DNA of 64,000 nt from Dictyobacter aurantiacus (GCF_003967515.1 NZ_BIFQ01000001.1:2852001-2916000); one strand, 5' to 3'; numbered from the stretch's first letter, positions 34,600 through 43,624 are shown. Translations and numbers: made by a program. The notes: generated by a model from the letters alone, not told the origin.

Positions 34600-37044
34600 C
34601 TATTTGTGTAGTAGTGTTTTGAAATCAAGCGTGTCGTTAAAACAGATTGGCGATGGGAGCGATTGCGCCGGGATACCTTGAATGGTTGTGGCCTCTATCT
34701 GTAAGACGAACGTGATGGCCCCCTTACTACACACCATACTCTTACTAGTATGGACTGAGACGATTTTGATGCCCTTGAGCTGCTGATGAATGGTGGGCAT
34801 GACCGTCGCGATCAGGAGCTGGTTCAGGGCCTTTTGCATGGTTGTGGCCGTGACCGGTCCAGAGTCGATCCCATCGCGCCTGACATGCCGCACCGATAGC
34901 TGCATATTTTGTTGCTTATCCAGATACATCTTGCTCTGGATTTCAATCGGTAGCGTGCGATGGATGCCCTGCAGGTCTATCTGCAGGTTGAAGTTGATGT
35001 TCAGCCCATCGTTCTCCATTGGCGTGACCTTCAGGTCCTTGAGAAATTTCTGCTGCTGGCCAAGCTGCGTGGCGAAGACAGAGGTGAGCGCCGTCTGATT
35101 CAACGCCAGGTCGATCTTGCGCGTTGCCGTGACCGTTTGTGTGCCTGTTCCGCCCGGATTGCTGACTAGCAGGTAGGTGGCCAGCAGGCTACTGGCGATG
35201 AGCATAGCGACCAGCGCGATGGTGACCACGTTGCGCGTGGGTGCCGCCGTTCGCTGTCCCACGGATACCGCTGTTGGTATCTGATCGATGTCCACCGGAT
35301 TGAACGTGGAGGCAGCTGGTGCGGCCCGACCCCAGAGAAACAGGGCCGGAATGATGGCGATCAGGCAGAGGATGGCCGAGATAAAGAAGACGGTACAATA
35401 GACGGTGTGCGCGGCCTCGATCAGGTAGTGCGCATAGCCAGTGAGCGGATCGCCGCTGCTGGCCTGCGGTGAGGTGGGATAGGCCAGCGAGAGCTGACGG
35501 AAGTAGGCCAGCGCCCATGAGGTGAGGGCGGCCAGTCCCAGGATCATGCCGACCATCCTGAGAGCGGTTACGACTGAGGAGCTCATACCGACCTGTGTGC
35601 TGCGTACCGCGTTGATGGCGGTGGTCCCGATTGGCGCGATAACCAGTCCGAAGCCAAAGCCCGCTGTAACGGTCGCCATCGTCATCTGCGTCCAATCGAC
35701 ATGGGTGGGCCAGTGACTCATCAGATAGAAGCCGGCCGCCGTAAAGAAGAGCCCCACAATGGCGGTGACGCGGCTGGTAATGTGATGGCTGAGCCAGCCG
35801 CCGAGCAGCGCACCAATGGGAATCATCACGGTCAGGCGCAGCAGGGCCAGTCCACTATCCAGTACCGAGCTCTGCAGAACCGTATCGACGAAGATAGGAA
35901 TATTCGTCATGGCGATGATCAGTGCGGCCCCCACCAGCAGACTGACCAGGGACGAGGCGCTAAAGGGCCAGCGCTTGAAGAGCTGTAGATCAACCACGGG
36001 CCAGCGCACCCTGCGCTCAACCAGGATAAAGGCCAACAAGAAGACCAGCGCCAGCACCAGTGCCAGCGGATTATTCTGTGGCGCGCTCCCACTGGCCGCC
36101 GTGGGTCCCAGCGAGGTCCCCTGCTGGGCCAGCCCCATGCTCAGACAGGTCAGGGCCAGTCCCAGGAAGATCGCACCCAGCCAGTCGATGTTCTCGGGTA
36201 GCTTTGTGCCGCGTGGGATAAAAAACCAGGCCGCCATAAACAGGGCGATAACCAGTGGTACATTCAGGTAAAAGATATACTGCCAGCCCAGGTGCTCGAC
36301 GATCAGCGCGCCATAGAGCGGCCCAATCGCGCCCCCCGCCTCGGTGACCGCTCCGATGACACCCAGGGCCAGGGCGCGCTTCTTATGGGTGTAGACATCG
36401 CTGGCGATCGCCATCGCTACCGGTACGATGGCCCCTCCTCCGATTGCCTGTATTACACGCGCTGCAATCAACCAGATCAATCCGGGAGACGAGATATCAA
36501 CCTGTAGCGGGGCCAGGAATTGCAGCGAAATATCTTTGCCCAGTATAGGTGCCACGCCACAGCCTACCGAGCCGATACCAAAGATAACCAGGCACATCAG
36601 GAAGATACGTCGACGTCCATAAATATCCGAGACGCGTCCCATCAGTGGCATCGCCACCACAAAGCCTAGTAGATACGCACTGATAATCCAGGCCGCGTGA
36701 TCCAGCTGGGTAAGGGGAATATTGAGGTCAACGATCACCTGTGGCAGCGCGGTCACTACCACCGTTTGGTCCAGAGCCGTCAGGAAGACCCCGATGCAGG
36801 CAACGATGATCGCCGCCAGCGCTGCCCTGCTCGATCGTGGATCTATCCTGCTAGTCAGCTGAGGAGGCTGCGTCGACAGATCCTCCACCGTCACATCTGA
36901 CGGCAAAATAACTGTGCGCCTGCCACCGGCCGATGTAGCCTCACCAACCCGGTCAGGCTCAGTCACCTCATCCTGATCCGTAGCATCAAACATAGACCGC
37001 TTATACCGTGAAGAAGTCTCATGATCATCCTCAAATGTATACAT
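34600..37044 (-). CDS. DHA2-type MFS transporter with large outside domain
   Basis: An 814-residue transporter. After a cytoplasmic tail of about 70 residues come 13-14 helices of the drug:H+ antiporter-2 (QacA/EmrB) type. Motif A is GRVSDIYGRRRIF and motif C-like glycines are present (GPLYGALIVEHLGWQYIFYLNVP). Helix 1 carries FLTALDQTVVVTALP, the D1 motif of the group. After the last helix (VTIALVAMLIASSLLATYLL) follows an extra domain of about 190 residues outside the cell (ALNQTALTSVFATQLGQQQK onward) that ordinary QacA proteins lack. The gene after it encodes a secreted protein of similar style. Drug or lipid export is likely. Confidence 0.9.
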   Translation of the reverse strand: MYTFEDDHETSSRYKRSMFDATDQDEVTEPDRVGEATSAGGRRTVILPSDVTVEDLSTQPPQLTSRIDPRSSRAALAAIIVACIGVFLTALDQTVVVTALPQVIVDLNIPLTQLDHAAWIISAYLLGFVVAMPLMGRVSDIYGRRRIFLMCLVIFGIGSVGCGVAPILGKDISLQFLAPLQVDISSPGLIWLIAARVIQAIGGGAIVPVAMAIASDVYTHKKRALALGVIGAVTEAGGAIGPLYGALIVEHLGWQYIFYLNVPLVIALFMAAWFFIPRGTKLPENIDWLGAIFLGLALTCLSMGLAQQGTSLGPTAASGSAPQNNPLALVLALVFLLAFILVERRVRWPVVDLQLFKRWPFSASSLVSLLVGAALIIAMTNIPIFVDTVLQSSVLDSGLALLRLTVMIPIGALLGGWLSHHITSRVTAIVGLFFTAAGFYLMSHWPTHVDWTQMTMATVTAGFGFGLVIAPIGTTAINAVRSTQVGMSSSVVTALRMVGMILGLAALTSWALAYFRQLSLAYPTSPQASSGDPLTGYAHYLIEAAHTVYCTVFFISAILCLIAIIPALFLWGRAAPAASTFNPVDIDQIPTAVSVGQRTAAPTRNVVTIALVAMLIASSLLATYLLVSNPGGTGTQTVTATRKIDLALNQTALTSVFATQLGQQQKFLKDLKVTPMENDGLNINFNLQIDLQGIHRTLPIEIQSKMYLDKQQNMQLSVRHVRRDGIDSGPVTATTMQKALNQLLIATVMPTIHQQLKGIKIVSVHTSKSMVCSKGAITFVLQIEATTIQGIPAQSLPSPICFNDTLDFKTLLHK

Positions 37045-37276
37045 TTATCCCCCTGCGGAAAATATCCCCTCCCGTAGGTTCGGGCCTTGAGCCCGATTTT
37101 CCCTCGCCGCCCGAAAACGTGACATCATAGATTCGAGCCTTGCGCCCTGTTGCCTTCTAGTATAGTGCATTACGCTCAATTAGCAACCTTTTGAGGCTAT
37201 TATCTAAACAATGAACGCCCTTAAAAGCATCTTTCGGGGAAAACAGGAGTTTTGTCCCCATGGGCGCGGAGAAAAA

Positions 37277-37330
37277 ATGAAGGTGAGGTGCCCAAAGTCG
37301 CATACGCGACTTTGGGCACCTCACCTTCAT
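37277..37330 (-). terminator. 25-bp perfect hairpin with T6, second of two
   Basis: Arms 37277-37301 and 37306-37330 perfectly complementary, 4-nt loop. On the minus strand six T follow. Second terminator of the tatD-cysS-type unit. Confidence 0.92.
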
Positions 37331-37340
37331 AAAAAAAATA

Positions 37341-37360
37341 TGGGGGCGTCAGCGCCCCCA
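37341..37360 (-). terminator. short GC hairpin with T8, first of two
   Basis: Stem TGGGGGCG and complement with a TCAG loop. On the minus strand it is followed by TATTTTTTTT. It stands 29 bp behind the stop of the cysteine ligase gene and is directly followed by the longer hairpin. Confidence 0.92.
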
Positions 37361-37388
37361 CGCTGGCCTCCCGCCAGGGATAATACCG

Positions 37389-38573
37389 CTACGCAGTCAA
37401 CCCTAGCACGCCGGCCAGGCGCAACACCTCAGAGCCAAGCTGGCGATCCCTGCCCTGCAGTGCATCCTGGGCGGCATGCCGCAGCAACAAGATCGCCTCA
37501 GGCGTATTCAAATCATTCTCCATCGCCGCGATAAAGCGATTATGCAACATGTTATCTTCGCCCTCCAACCTTTGCCCGACCATCTCGCGCACCTGGGTAA
37601 AGAAATAGGCGGTCTCGGCCGCGATCTTGAGGTCCTGCGGGAAACATTCCCAGGGATAGCGATAGTGATGGCTCTGCAGCACAATGCGAATGGCGTCGGC
37701 GCTATACTCTTTGAGCAAGTTTCTGACCAGGGTCAGGTTCCCCAGCGACTTGCTCATCTTCTCACCGTCCTGGTAAACCATGCCAACATGCATCCAGGTA
37801 TTGACGAATGGAGCTTTACCGCTGTAATGTTCCGACTGAGCGATCTCGCAGGTGTGGTGAGGGAAGGTCAGGTCCGCGCCACCACCGTGAATATCGATCT
37901 GCTCTCCCAGGTAGTGCATGGACATGCTGCTACATTCGATATGCCAGCCGGGGCGTCCAGGACCCCATGGGCTCTCCCAGGAGGGCTCGCCCGGAGCCTT
38001 TGCCTGCCAGAGCACGAAGTCCAGCGGATCGCGCTTGCGTTTGTCGTCGGGGAAATTGCCGCGTTCATTGGCGATGGCGAGCATCGATTGATAATCGTTG
38101 AGACCAACGGCCTGTGCCATCTTGCCGAAATCTTTATCCTCGCGCACACTGTAGAAGACACAGCCCTCGCTCTCATAAGCCAGTCCACGCTCTATCAGGG
38201 CCTGCGTCAGTTTAATGATGCGTTCGATCTCATCGGTTGCGCGTGCGTACACATCCGGCCGACGCCAGTTAAGCGAATCCATCTCACCCAGGAAGCGCTC
38301 GATCTCGCGATTGCCCAGTTCGTCCCAGGCGATGCCAAGCTCGCCCGCTTTACGAATTACATCATCATCGACGTCAGTAACGTTCTGCACATATTTGACC
38401 GTATGGCCCTTGTATTCTAAATAACGGATCAGCGTATCAAAGGTGATATATGTGAAGGCGTGACCCAGATGCGTGGTGTCATAAGGAGTTACACCGCACA
38501 CATAAATAGTTACCGTGTCACCGATGGGCTTGAATTCCTGCAATGATTGGGTCAGCGTATTAAATAGTTTCAT
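37389..38573 (-). CDS. CysRS-like / MshC-like cysteine ligase
   Basis: A 394-residue class I synthetase-fold enzyme. YVCGVTPYDTTHLGHAFTY at 24-42 has the zinc cysteine Cys26 and the HIGH motif as HLGH at 35-38. IECSSMSMHYLG, GGGADLTFPHHTCEIAQSEH and KMSKSLGN follow. It stops about 70 residues short of typical CysRS, lacking most of the anticodon-binding domain. The VTPYDTTHLGHA signature is closer to MshC (mycothiol ligase) than to CysRS (GPTVYD). The IAQSE segment is CysRS-like. It may act as MshC-type ligase, or be a reduced CysRS. The first four bases overlap the end of tatD, indicating an operon. Confidence 0.85.
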   Translation of the reverse strand: MKLFNTLTQSLQEFKPIGDTVTIYVCGVTPYDTTHLGHAFTYITFDTLIRYLEYKGHTVKYVQNVTDVDDDVIRKAGELGIAWDELGNREIERFLGEMDSLNWRRPDVYARATDEIERIIKLTQALIERGLAYESEGCVFYSVREDKDFGKMAQAVGLNDYQSMLAIANERGNFPDDKRKRDPLDFVLWQAKAPGEPSWESPWGPGRPGWHIECSSMSMHYLGEQIDIHGGGADLTFPHHTCEIAQSEHYSGKAPFVNTWMHVGMVYQDGEKMSKSLGNLTLVRNLLKEYSADAIRIVLQSHHYRYPWECFPQDLKIAAETAYFFTQVREMVGQRLEGEDNMLHNRFIAAMENDLNTPEAILLLRHAAQDALQGRDRQLGSEVLRLAGVLGLTA

Positions 38574-39349
38574 GCTTGCTTTTCTCCTAGACCGAACAAA
38601 CGAACCGCGTTTGCTGTTGTGACCTGAGCAACCTCTTCCAGGGTCATGCCACGTATCTCTGCCAGCTTCGCTGCCGTATGCTTTACAAAAAGTGGCTCGT
38701 TGCGCCTGACTTTCAACGGTTTGGGGACCAGATAGGGACTATCCGTTTCAACCAGGATGCGGTCGAGCGGCGCTATACGGGCAACATCTGGAAGAGCATT
38801 CCCTTGCTTTGTCAGTGGACCAGCAAATGAGAGCATGAAACCTTCGAATGCCAGGCATTCCTCCGCCTGGGCAACATCGCCTGAGAAGCAGTGGAATACA
38901 CCACGCAATCCCTGGCCATGGGCACGCAACAGTTCCATTACATCTTCGTGGGCATCGCGTACATGAATAATGCAGGGAAGATTGCACTCCCGGGCAAGTT
39001 GTAAATGGGCGCAAAAGACACTACGTTGTGTATCACGCGGTGAGAGCATGCGAAAGTAGTCGAGTCCGAATTCACCTATGGCCACTACTTCAGGCTCACG
39101 TGCCATCTCGCGCAACTGGTTCTCTACCTCGGGTGTATAGGTTGTGGCCTCGTGTGGATGCACGCCCACGCCCGCGAAAACGACACCAGGATGAGCTTTA
39201 GCTAAGGCGAGAGCCGCCTGACTGGAAGGCAGGTCGCATCCGGGGTCCACCATACGGGTTATGCCGCCCGCTATCGCCGCCTGAATGACGGCTTCTCGAT
39301 CACCTTCAAAGCGGTCCGTATCTATATGCGTGTGGCTGTCGATGAGCAC
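38570..39349 (-). CDS. tatD: TatD family metal-dependent hydrolase
   Basis: A 259-residue TIM-barrel nuclease of the TatD/YcfH family. Metal ligands by motif: DSHTHID near the N-terminus, the Glu in AIGEFGLDYF, His in CIIHVRDAHED, His in GVFHCFSGD, and Asp in VETDSPYL. The start is set at GTG (39349), preceded by AAGGA at nine bases, so that the protein begins MLIDSHTH as in the family. It overlaps the following synthetase-like gene by 4 bp (ATGA), hence the two are translationally coupled. Confidence 0.95.
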   Translation of the reverse strand: MLIDSHTHIDTDRFEGDREAVIQAAIAGGITRMVDPGCDLPSSQAALALAKAHPGVVFAGVGVHPHEATTYTPEVENQLREMAREPEVVAIGEFGLDYFRMLSPRDTQRSVFCAHLQLARECNLPCIIHVRDAHEDVMELLRAHGQGLRGVFHCFSGDVAQAEECLAFEGFMLSFAGPLTKQGNALPDVARIAPLDRILVETDSPYLVPKPLKVRRNEPLFVKHTAAKLAEIRGMTLEEVAQVTTANAVRLFGLGEKQA

Positions 39350-39476
39350 TCCACAAATCCTTTCCAACAGCAAGTGAACACAAGAAAAGGAGAGTCAAAG
39401 CGAAACTGGCTTTAGCTCTCTCCCAGGTTACTTTATTAATGTAAGTATAGCACTTTTAAGCATGCACCTGCTATGC

Positions 39477-39536
39477 TGTTGTCCAATAGGAACGCCCGGT
39501 ACCACCAATGGTGCCGGGCGTTCCTATTGGACAACA
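39477..39536. terminator. 28-bp giant hairpin
   Basis: Arms 39477-39504 and 39509-39536 (one G-T pair), 4-nt loop CCAA. It stands about 17 bp behind the MOSC gene's stop on the minus strand. The T-run (TTTTTTT) lies between stop codon and hairpin rather than after it. Confidence 0.9.
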
Positions 39537-39552
39537 ATACTGTAAAAAAATG

Positions 39553-40086
39553 TTAGATGGCCGGCTCAAGCGCCTCTTTGGCTGCCTGTTCTGCTTTATA
39601 AGCCAGGGCGATTGACTGATCCTCTGCTACCTGAATGGGATCTCCTGGTCGGATGATGCCCTCGGTGAGAATCTGGGCGCGGAGCCCACCACGGTGGAGA
39701 AGACCACTGAGGGCGTCGGGTTTGGTGAGTTGGACCAGGTGAAAGCATGGTTCACACAGTCGACGACCGAGCAATGTGACTTCGCCAACCTTGAACGCTT
39801 TCCAGACCAGGTGATTGAGCGGTACGCCTACGGTGACAATATTGCGGCGGGCGGTCAATGGCGTGAGTTCACAGCCATAGTCTCTTTTGAGTGCTTCCAG
39901 CGCTTCGCTTTCGATGAGGGTTATTTCGTAGCTGGCTTTCCCCATTTTTGAAAAATGGCCAGTACCCAGGTAATAGCGATCACCCTCGATTCCACGACCG
40001 GGAACTGCATGTGCCTGGTCAGTGTGTGTCAGGGGCTGCCCTTCACCTGAAGCGATCTGGAGCGAAATAACGGAGCCTTTCCACAT
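39553..40086 (-). CDS. MOSC domain protein
   Basis: A 177-residue MOSC protein. VISLQIASGEGQPL, the GRGIEGDRYYLGTGHF segment and GRRLCEPCFHLVQLT (with the conserved cysteine for sulfur transfer) are the hallmarks. MOSC domains act in molybdenum cofactor sulfuration and in related sulfur-transfer reactions such as those of YiiM and mARC. Stand-alone short forms have unclear substrates. The start at 40086 has a GAGGAG site; the upstream extension to 40209 is AT-rich leader sequence and is rejected. Confidence 0.88.
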   Translation of the reverse strand: MWKGSVISLQIASGEGQPLTHTDQAHAVPGRGIEGDRYYLGTGHFSKMGKASYEITLIESEALEALKRDYGCELTPLTARRNIVTVGVPLNHLVWKAFKVGEVTLLGRRLCEPCFHLVQLTKPDALSGLLHRGGLRAQILTEGIIRPGDPIQVAEDQSIALAYKAEQAAKEALEPAI

Positions 40087-40292
40087 CGTATAGATCTCCT
40101 CATTTTTAGAAAAAAATTTTATAGGGAAACATAGCACATAGAGAAAAATATATTTATATAGATTTGCTAATATTGGCGCCGCAATTATGGTGAATATAGA
40201 TTTCTGCATGCGCTACATCCCGCAATACTCTTTATAACGGTTTATCTTCCAATTTCTAACGATGAATATTAGTGAGTGAAAATCTTTTATTT

Positions 40293-40346
40293 AAAGAGCA
40301 ATAAAGCGGGCCCTCCCGCTCAGAAGGGCCCGCTTTATTGCTCTTT
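40293..40346. terminator. 22-bp perfect hairpin
   Basis: Arms 40293-40314 and 40325-40346 perfectly complementary, 10-nt loop. Located 12 bp behind the prenyltransferase stop (minus). On the minus strand it is followed by TAAATAAAAG, not a T-run. Confidence 0.88.
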
Positions 40347-40357
40347 GTAAGTAGAAC

Positions 40358-41809
40358 TTATGGAAGTGAAATGAGATGTGCCGGTAACTTTGGTATTACC
40401 GGTATAAAGGCCGCGATGACCAGGCCGACAATGAGCAGGATGGTAAACATAATGAATATCTTCATGCTCTGGCGCATAACATCGTGGAAGCCAGCCGAAA
40501 TCTCTGTGCGTAGCACACCGCTGATAGCCACAGCCAGCGTGGGTAGCGTCCAGAGAGCCAGCAGCACAAAGTGGTTATGACCGTGTGGAACACCCAGCAA
40601 GATGACCACCAGGTAGGCCAGCACCATCAGGACGATATAGGCGATGCGGCTCCCGCGCAGGCCAATCATGGTGACGAGGGTCTTGCGGCCAACATGGCTA
40701 TCACCTTCAATGTCGCGCATATTGTTGGCATAGACGATGGCGGCCGCCAGGAATCCGAGAGCCAGGCTATAGTAGAAGATGGTCGTGACAAGATGCCCGC
40801 CCGTCTGGATCATATAGGCTCCCATGACGGGTAATAAGCCAAACGCGATAAAACCTACCAGTTCTCCCAGGCCCAGGCTAGAAAGCGATTTTTTTGTGGC
40901 GCTAAAGAAATAGGCGCACAATACGATGATCAGGCCGAAGAGACAGGTCAGCGGACCACCGGCCAGCGCGGCGATCAGCCCGAGCACGGCGCCAATTCCC
41001 AGGACAATTAAACCAATGGTTAAAATGCGGATTGGTTTGATGAGCCCTTGTTGAATTAACCCACCGGGACCGAGCGCGTTACTGGCATCGATGCCGTGCT
41101 GGTGATCATAATAGTCATTGATGAGGTTAGCGCCGATCTGCAGGATAGCAGCGGCCACCAGAGCCATCACGAAATGAACGATGTCGAGTTGCCCAAGTGG
41201 TTTATCCGGTGTCACGCTCTGTGTCCAGGCCAGCGCGGTCCCCAGAAGGATCGGCATCAAGGATAAGGGAAGATAGTTAAGCCGGATACCGTCGCGCCAG
41301 ATATCCAGCCATTCGCTGATGCCGCGCCTGTACTCGGATGGTTGCACGACCAGGGGGGCCGGCATGCCAACCGCGCGCATCGAAGCAACAGAATGTACTG
41401 ACACTTCTGGCTCAAGGGTGCTGATGGTTTGTAGAGAACCAATGGGGATCGTTGGAACCTCTTCGGCCTGAACTCTATCAGCGGTTACAACCTGGGCTGA
41501 TTGTTGCTTTTTGGTGGGCTTCACTTCAGGAACGACTTCTGGCTTGATGTCGTCCTCAACCGCCTCAGGCTTGTCTTCGGCTATCTCAGACTCGTCTGTA
41601 ACTGCCTCAGGCTCGTCTTCGGCTACTGTGGATTCGTCTTCTATTGTTTCGGCTTGATCCTCGTGAGTTTCAATCTGAGCAGTTTCTTCCCGCCTGGGAT
41701 CAGCATCCACCACCTGGATGGCATGGGGTGTCTGGGTTGATGCCTCTTCCTGTGGCTCGACTTCCGGCGCGAGATCCTGATGAGTGGTGTTTTGTTCTGT
41801 GTTTTCCAT
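40358..41809 (-). CDS. UbiA/MenA-type prenyltransferase with acidic N-terminus
   Basis: A 483-residue protein. Residues 1-165 are a highly acidic, low-complexity extension (DEPEAVTDESEIAEDKPEAV) absent from typical MenA. The UbiA domain then has about 8-9 helices. NLINDYYDHQHGID carries the first Asp-rich NDxxD site and YANNMRDIEGDSHVGRKTL the second, both needed for prenyl diphosphate and Mg2+. The pattern is close to 1,4-dihydroxy-2-naphthoate octaprenyltransferase (menaquinone synthesis). The rest of the men pathway is not in the window; sdhCDAB further on would use menaquinone or ubiquinone. The function of the acidic tail is unknown. Confidence 0.88.
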   Translation of the reverse strand: MENTEQNTTHQDLAPEVEPQEEASTQTPHAIQVVDADPRREETAQIETHEDQAETIEDESTVAEDEPEAVTDESEIAEDKPEAVEDDIKPEVVPEVKPTKKQQSAQVVTADRVQAEEVPTIPIGSLQTISTLEPEVSVHSVASMRAVGMPAPLVVQPSEYRRGISEWLDIWRDGIRLNYLPLSLMPILLGTALAWTQSVTPDKPLGQLDIVHFVMALVAAAILQIGANLINDYYDHQHGIDASNALGPGGLIQQGLIKPIRILTIGLIVLGIGAVLGLIAALAGGPLTCLFGLIIVLCAYFFSATKKSLSSLGLGELVGFIAFGLLPVMGAYMIQTGGHLVTTIFYYSLALGFLAAAIVYANNMRDIEGDSHVGRKTLVTMIGLRGSRIAYIVLMVLAYLVVILLGVPHGHNHFVLLALWTLPTLAVAISGVLRTEISAGFHDVMRQSMKIFIMFTILLIVGLVIAAFIPVIPKLPAHLISLP

Positions 41810-42073
41810 GCGCTCCCCTCTTGGCGTAGAGATTAACTAATATGGTTATGAGTGCATTTTATGCGTTTACAGTATGAGTGCTTGTATACATCGATATGAT
41901 GCGCGGTTTTGGTTAGTGTGTATCTATGCCGGCTGGCGTATCTGATTAATAATATATGCCGTAAATGCCAGGTCTATGACGAGATACAAGTATGATAAGC
42001 ACCTGTCAGCTTACTGTGATCAGGTATATAAAGTCAAGGAAGTGGACTTTTTTCTTTGTACAACTCCTATTCT

Positions 42074-42727
42074 TTATTGATCGGCTGGCAAGTGCTGTTG
42101 TAAACTCTCCTGGAGTTCACGCATAGACCGTTGTAGCTGTAATTGGATGGCCGCCGCGGTGAGGTCTCCCCGTGTCTTTTCCAGAATACCACGCGCCGAA
42201 TCGGTGGTGCGTCGCAGACCACTGGTAATTGCATCTGGAAAATCGACCGTAATTAAGACGGCGTAGATGTCATCCATGTAGTTAAGAAATATTTCGCAAT
42301 CCTCAATATTGCTGCGGCGGAGCTGATCCAGTACGTAGCGCCGAAGCTCTCCAATTGCCTCGGCGATCCCATTGAGATAGGCTGCGTAGCCGATGGATAG
42401 CTCTTTGGGCGTGGGTAAAGGCTGGTGTTGGGTGAGGGCCGCGAACGTACGTGCTTCAGCGTACTCTTTTTGCGCATCCTGGACGAATCCTGCGAAATAA
42501 ATATCACGATGGTCTTGCAGGTTCTGCTCCATTTCTTGCAGCAAGGTCGCGGCTTGCTTTAGCAGCGCCTCGGCGGCGGCAATCTCATGGCGATGCGTGG
42601 CTCGGATACTGTTCGCACATAAGCGAATCGCCGCACGCGATTTTGGCAATGCGCTTTCGCGTGCGGCGTGCTTGAGAGAAAAATATTCAATCGCCTCTCG
42701 CCCTATTGCATCTATGTGTTCGGGCAT
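42074..42727 (-). CDS. translin family protein
   Basis: A 217-residue all-helical protein resembling translin/TRAX. The segment AQKEYAEARTFAALTQHQPL lies about residue 87-106. YAAYLNGIAEAIGELRRYVL and the YAVLITVDFPDAITSGLRRT region, then DSARGILEKTRGDL, match the conserved helices of translin homologues. Eukaryotic translin binds single-stranded nucleic acid and with TRAX forms the C3PO nuclease. Archaeal and bacterial homologues exist but their role is little known. The acidic residues required for TRAX-type catalysis (E-E-D) cannot be assigned with confidence. ATG at 42727 is preferred (AAAGGA upstream). Upstream promoter is not assigned. Confidence 0.75.
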   Translation of the reverse strand: MPEHIDAIGREAIEYFSLKHAARESALPKSRAAIRLCANSIRATHRHEIAAAEALLKQAATLLQEMEQNLQDHRDIYFAGFVQDAQKEYAEARTFAALTQHQPLPTPKELSIGYAAYLNGIAEAIGELRRYVLDQLRRSNIEDCEIFLNYMDDIYAVLITVDFPDAITSGLRRTTDSARGILEKTRGDLTAAAIQLQLQRSMRELQESLQQHLPADQ

Positions 42728-42975
42728 CAATGCTATTCCTTTCTATAGTGCCTTAGCGTATCATGCAGTTGAATTTTCTGACTTCCTGCTGATTCTATGT
42801 AGCATGTTTGCCCTGACCAGCTTCATCAATGCTGGTACAATTGTACTTTGATTCTGCACAAGGATTCAATAGGGGGCGGTCAAAAAATCACCTTCTCCTA
42901 TTTCTAATAACGTTGCAAGGTAGCTGGACGTTTCTTTTCTGGCCTGAAATGGCAGTAGTGATGAAGGTTTTATTG

Positions 42976-43039
42976 GGGTTAATACAACACGAGGAGTGGG
43001 CACGCATATACGTGCCCACTCCTCGTGTTGTATTAACCC
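42976..43039. terminator. 29-bp perfect giant hairpin
   Basis: Arms 42976-43004 and 43011-43039 perfectly complementary, 6-nt loop. It follows the stop of the gene at 43059 (minus) by about 20 bp. Confidence 0.92.
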
Positions 43040-43058
43040 TGGATCATGCTATAAATTC

Positions 43059-43532
43059 TTAGTGGGCCCACTTTTTCCCATTGTGGCGTTGGGCCTGGAC
43101 CAGGATTGGATAGACCTCGATTTCTGGCGGAAAAGCCATGCTTTGCACATCCCCGGACCAGAAGAGTTGCTTCATCATCTCAGCCGCAGCGTAGAGGAGA
43201 TGTTGTAAGGCGGCATCACGTCCTTGCTCATAAGCTCCACTGCCTTCGTACATAGACATCCTGACGAAACTTTCATTAAGTGGCGTGCGCTCGCTTAAAC
43301 GGACCAGGTAGATGTCCATTTTGGCATCTCCCTTATCAACTGGAAGCATGATGCGTAATTCTGGCCTCTGGTCGATGATATCCAGACGATAGAAGACGCC
43401 ATAATGATCACGTGAGGCCTGAAAAATGGAGATCTCTGGAATGGAGTCACCACTGTATTGTCGATCTTCTGGTTGTTCCATTTCTACTCCTAATCCTGCC
43501 AGAAAATGTTCAAATTGTTCATCTATATTCAT
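43059..43532 (-). CDS. hypothetical protein, 157 residues
   Basis: Starts MNIDEQFEHFLAGLGVEMEQ after GGAGAGG. Segments include YGVFYRLDIIDQRPELRIML and SFVRMSMYEGSGAYEQGRDA. It appears soluble, mixed alpha/beta. No family recognised. It sits between two giant hairpins and has no operon partner, so context gives no clue to its function. Confidence 0.68.
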   Translation of the reverse strand: MNIDEQFEHFLAGLGVEMEQPEDRQYSGDSIPEISIFQASRDHYGVFYRLDIIDQRPELRIMLPVDKGDAKMDIYLVRLSERTPLNESFVRMSMYEGSGAYEQGRDAALQHLLYAAAEMMKQLFWSGDVQSMAFPPEIEVYPILVQAQRHNGKKWAH

Positions 43533-43624
43533 TGTTTATCCTCTCCATTCTTGATCCCTGATGCTATGATGTATTTCCCCTCACTCTAAATATTCTACGC
43601 GCCTCCTACTAAAGCGGAAATCTC

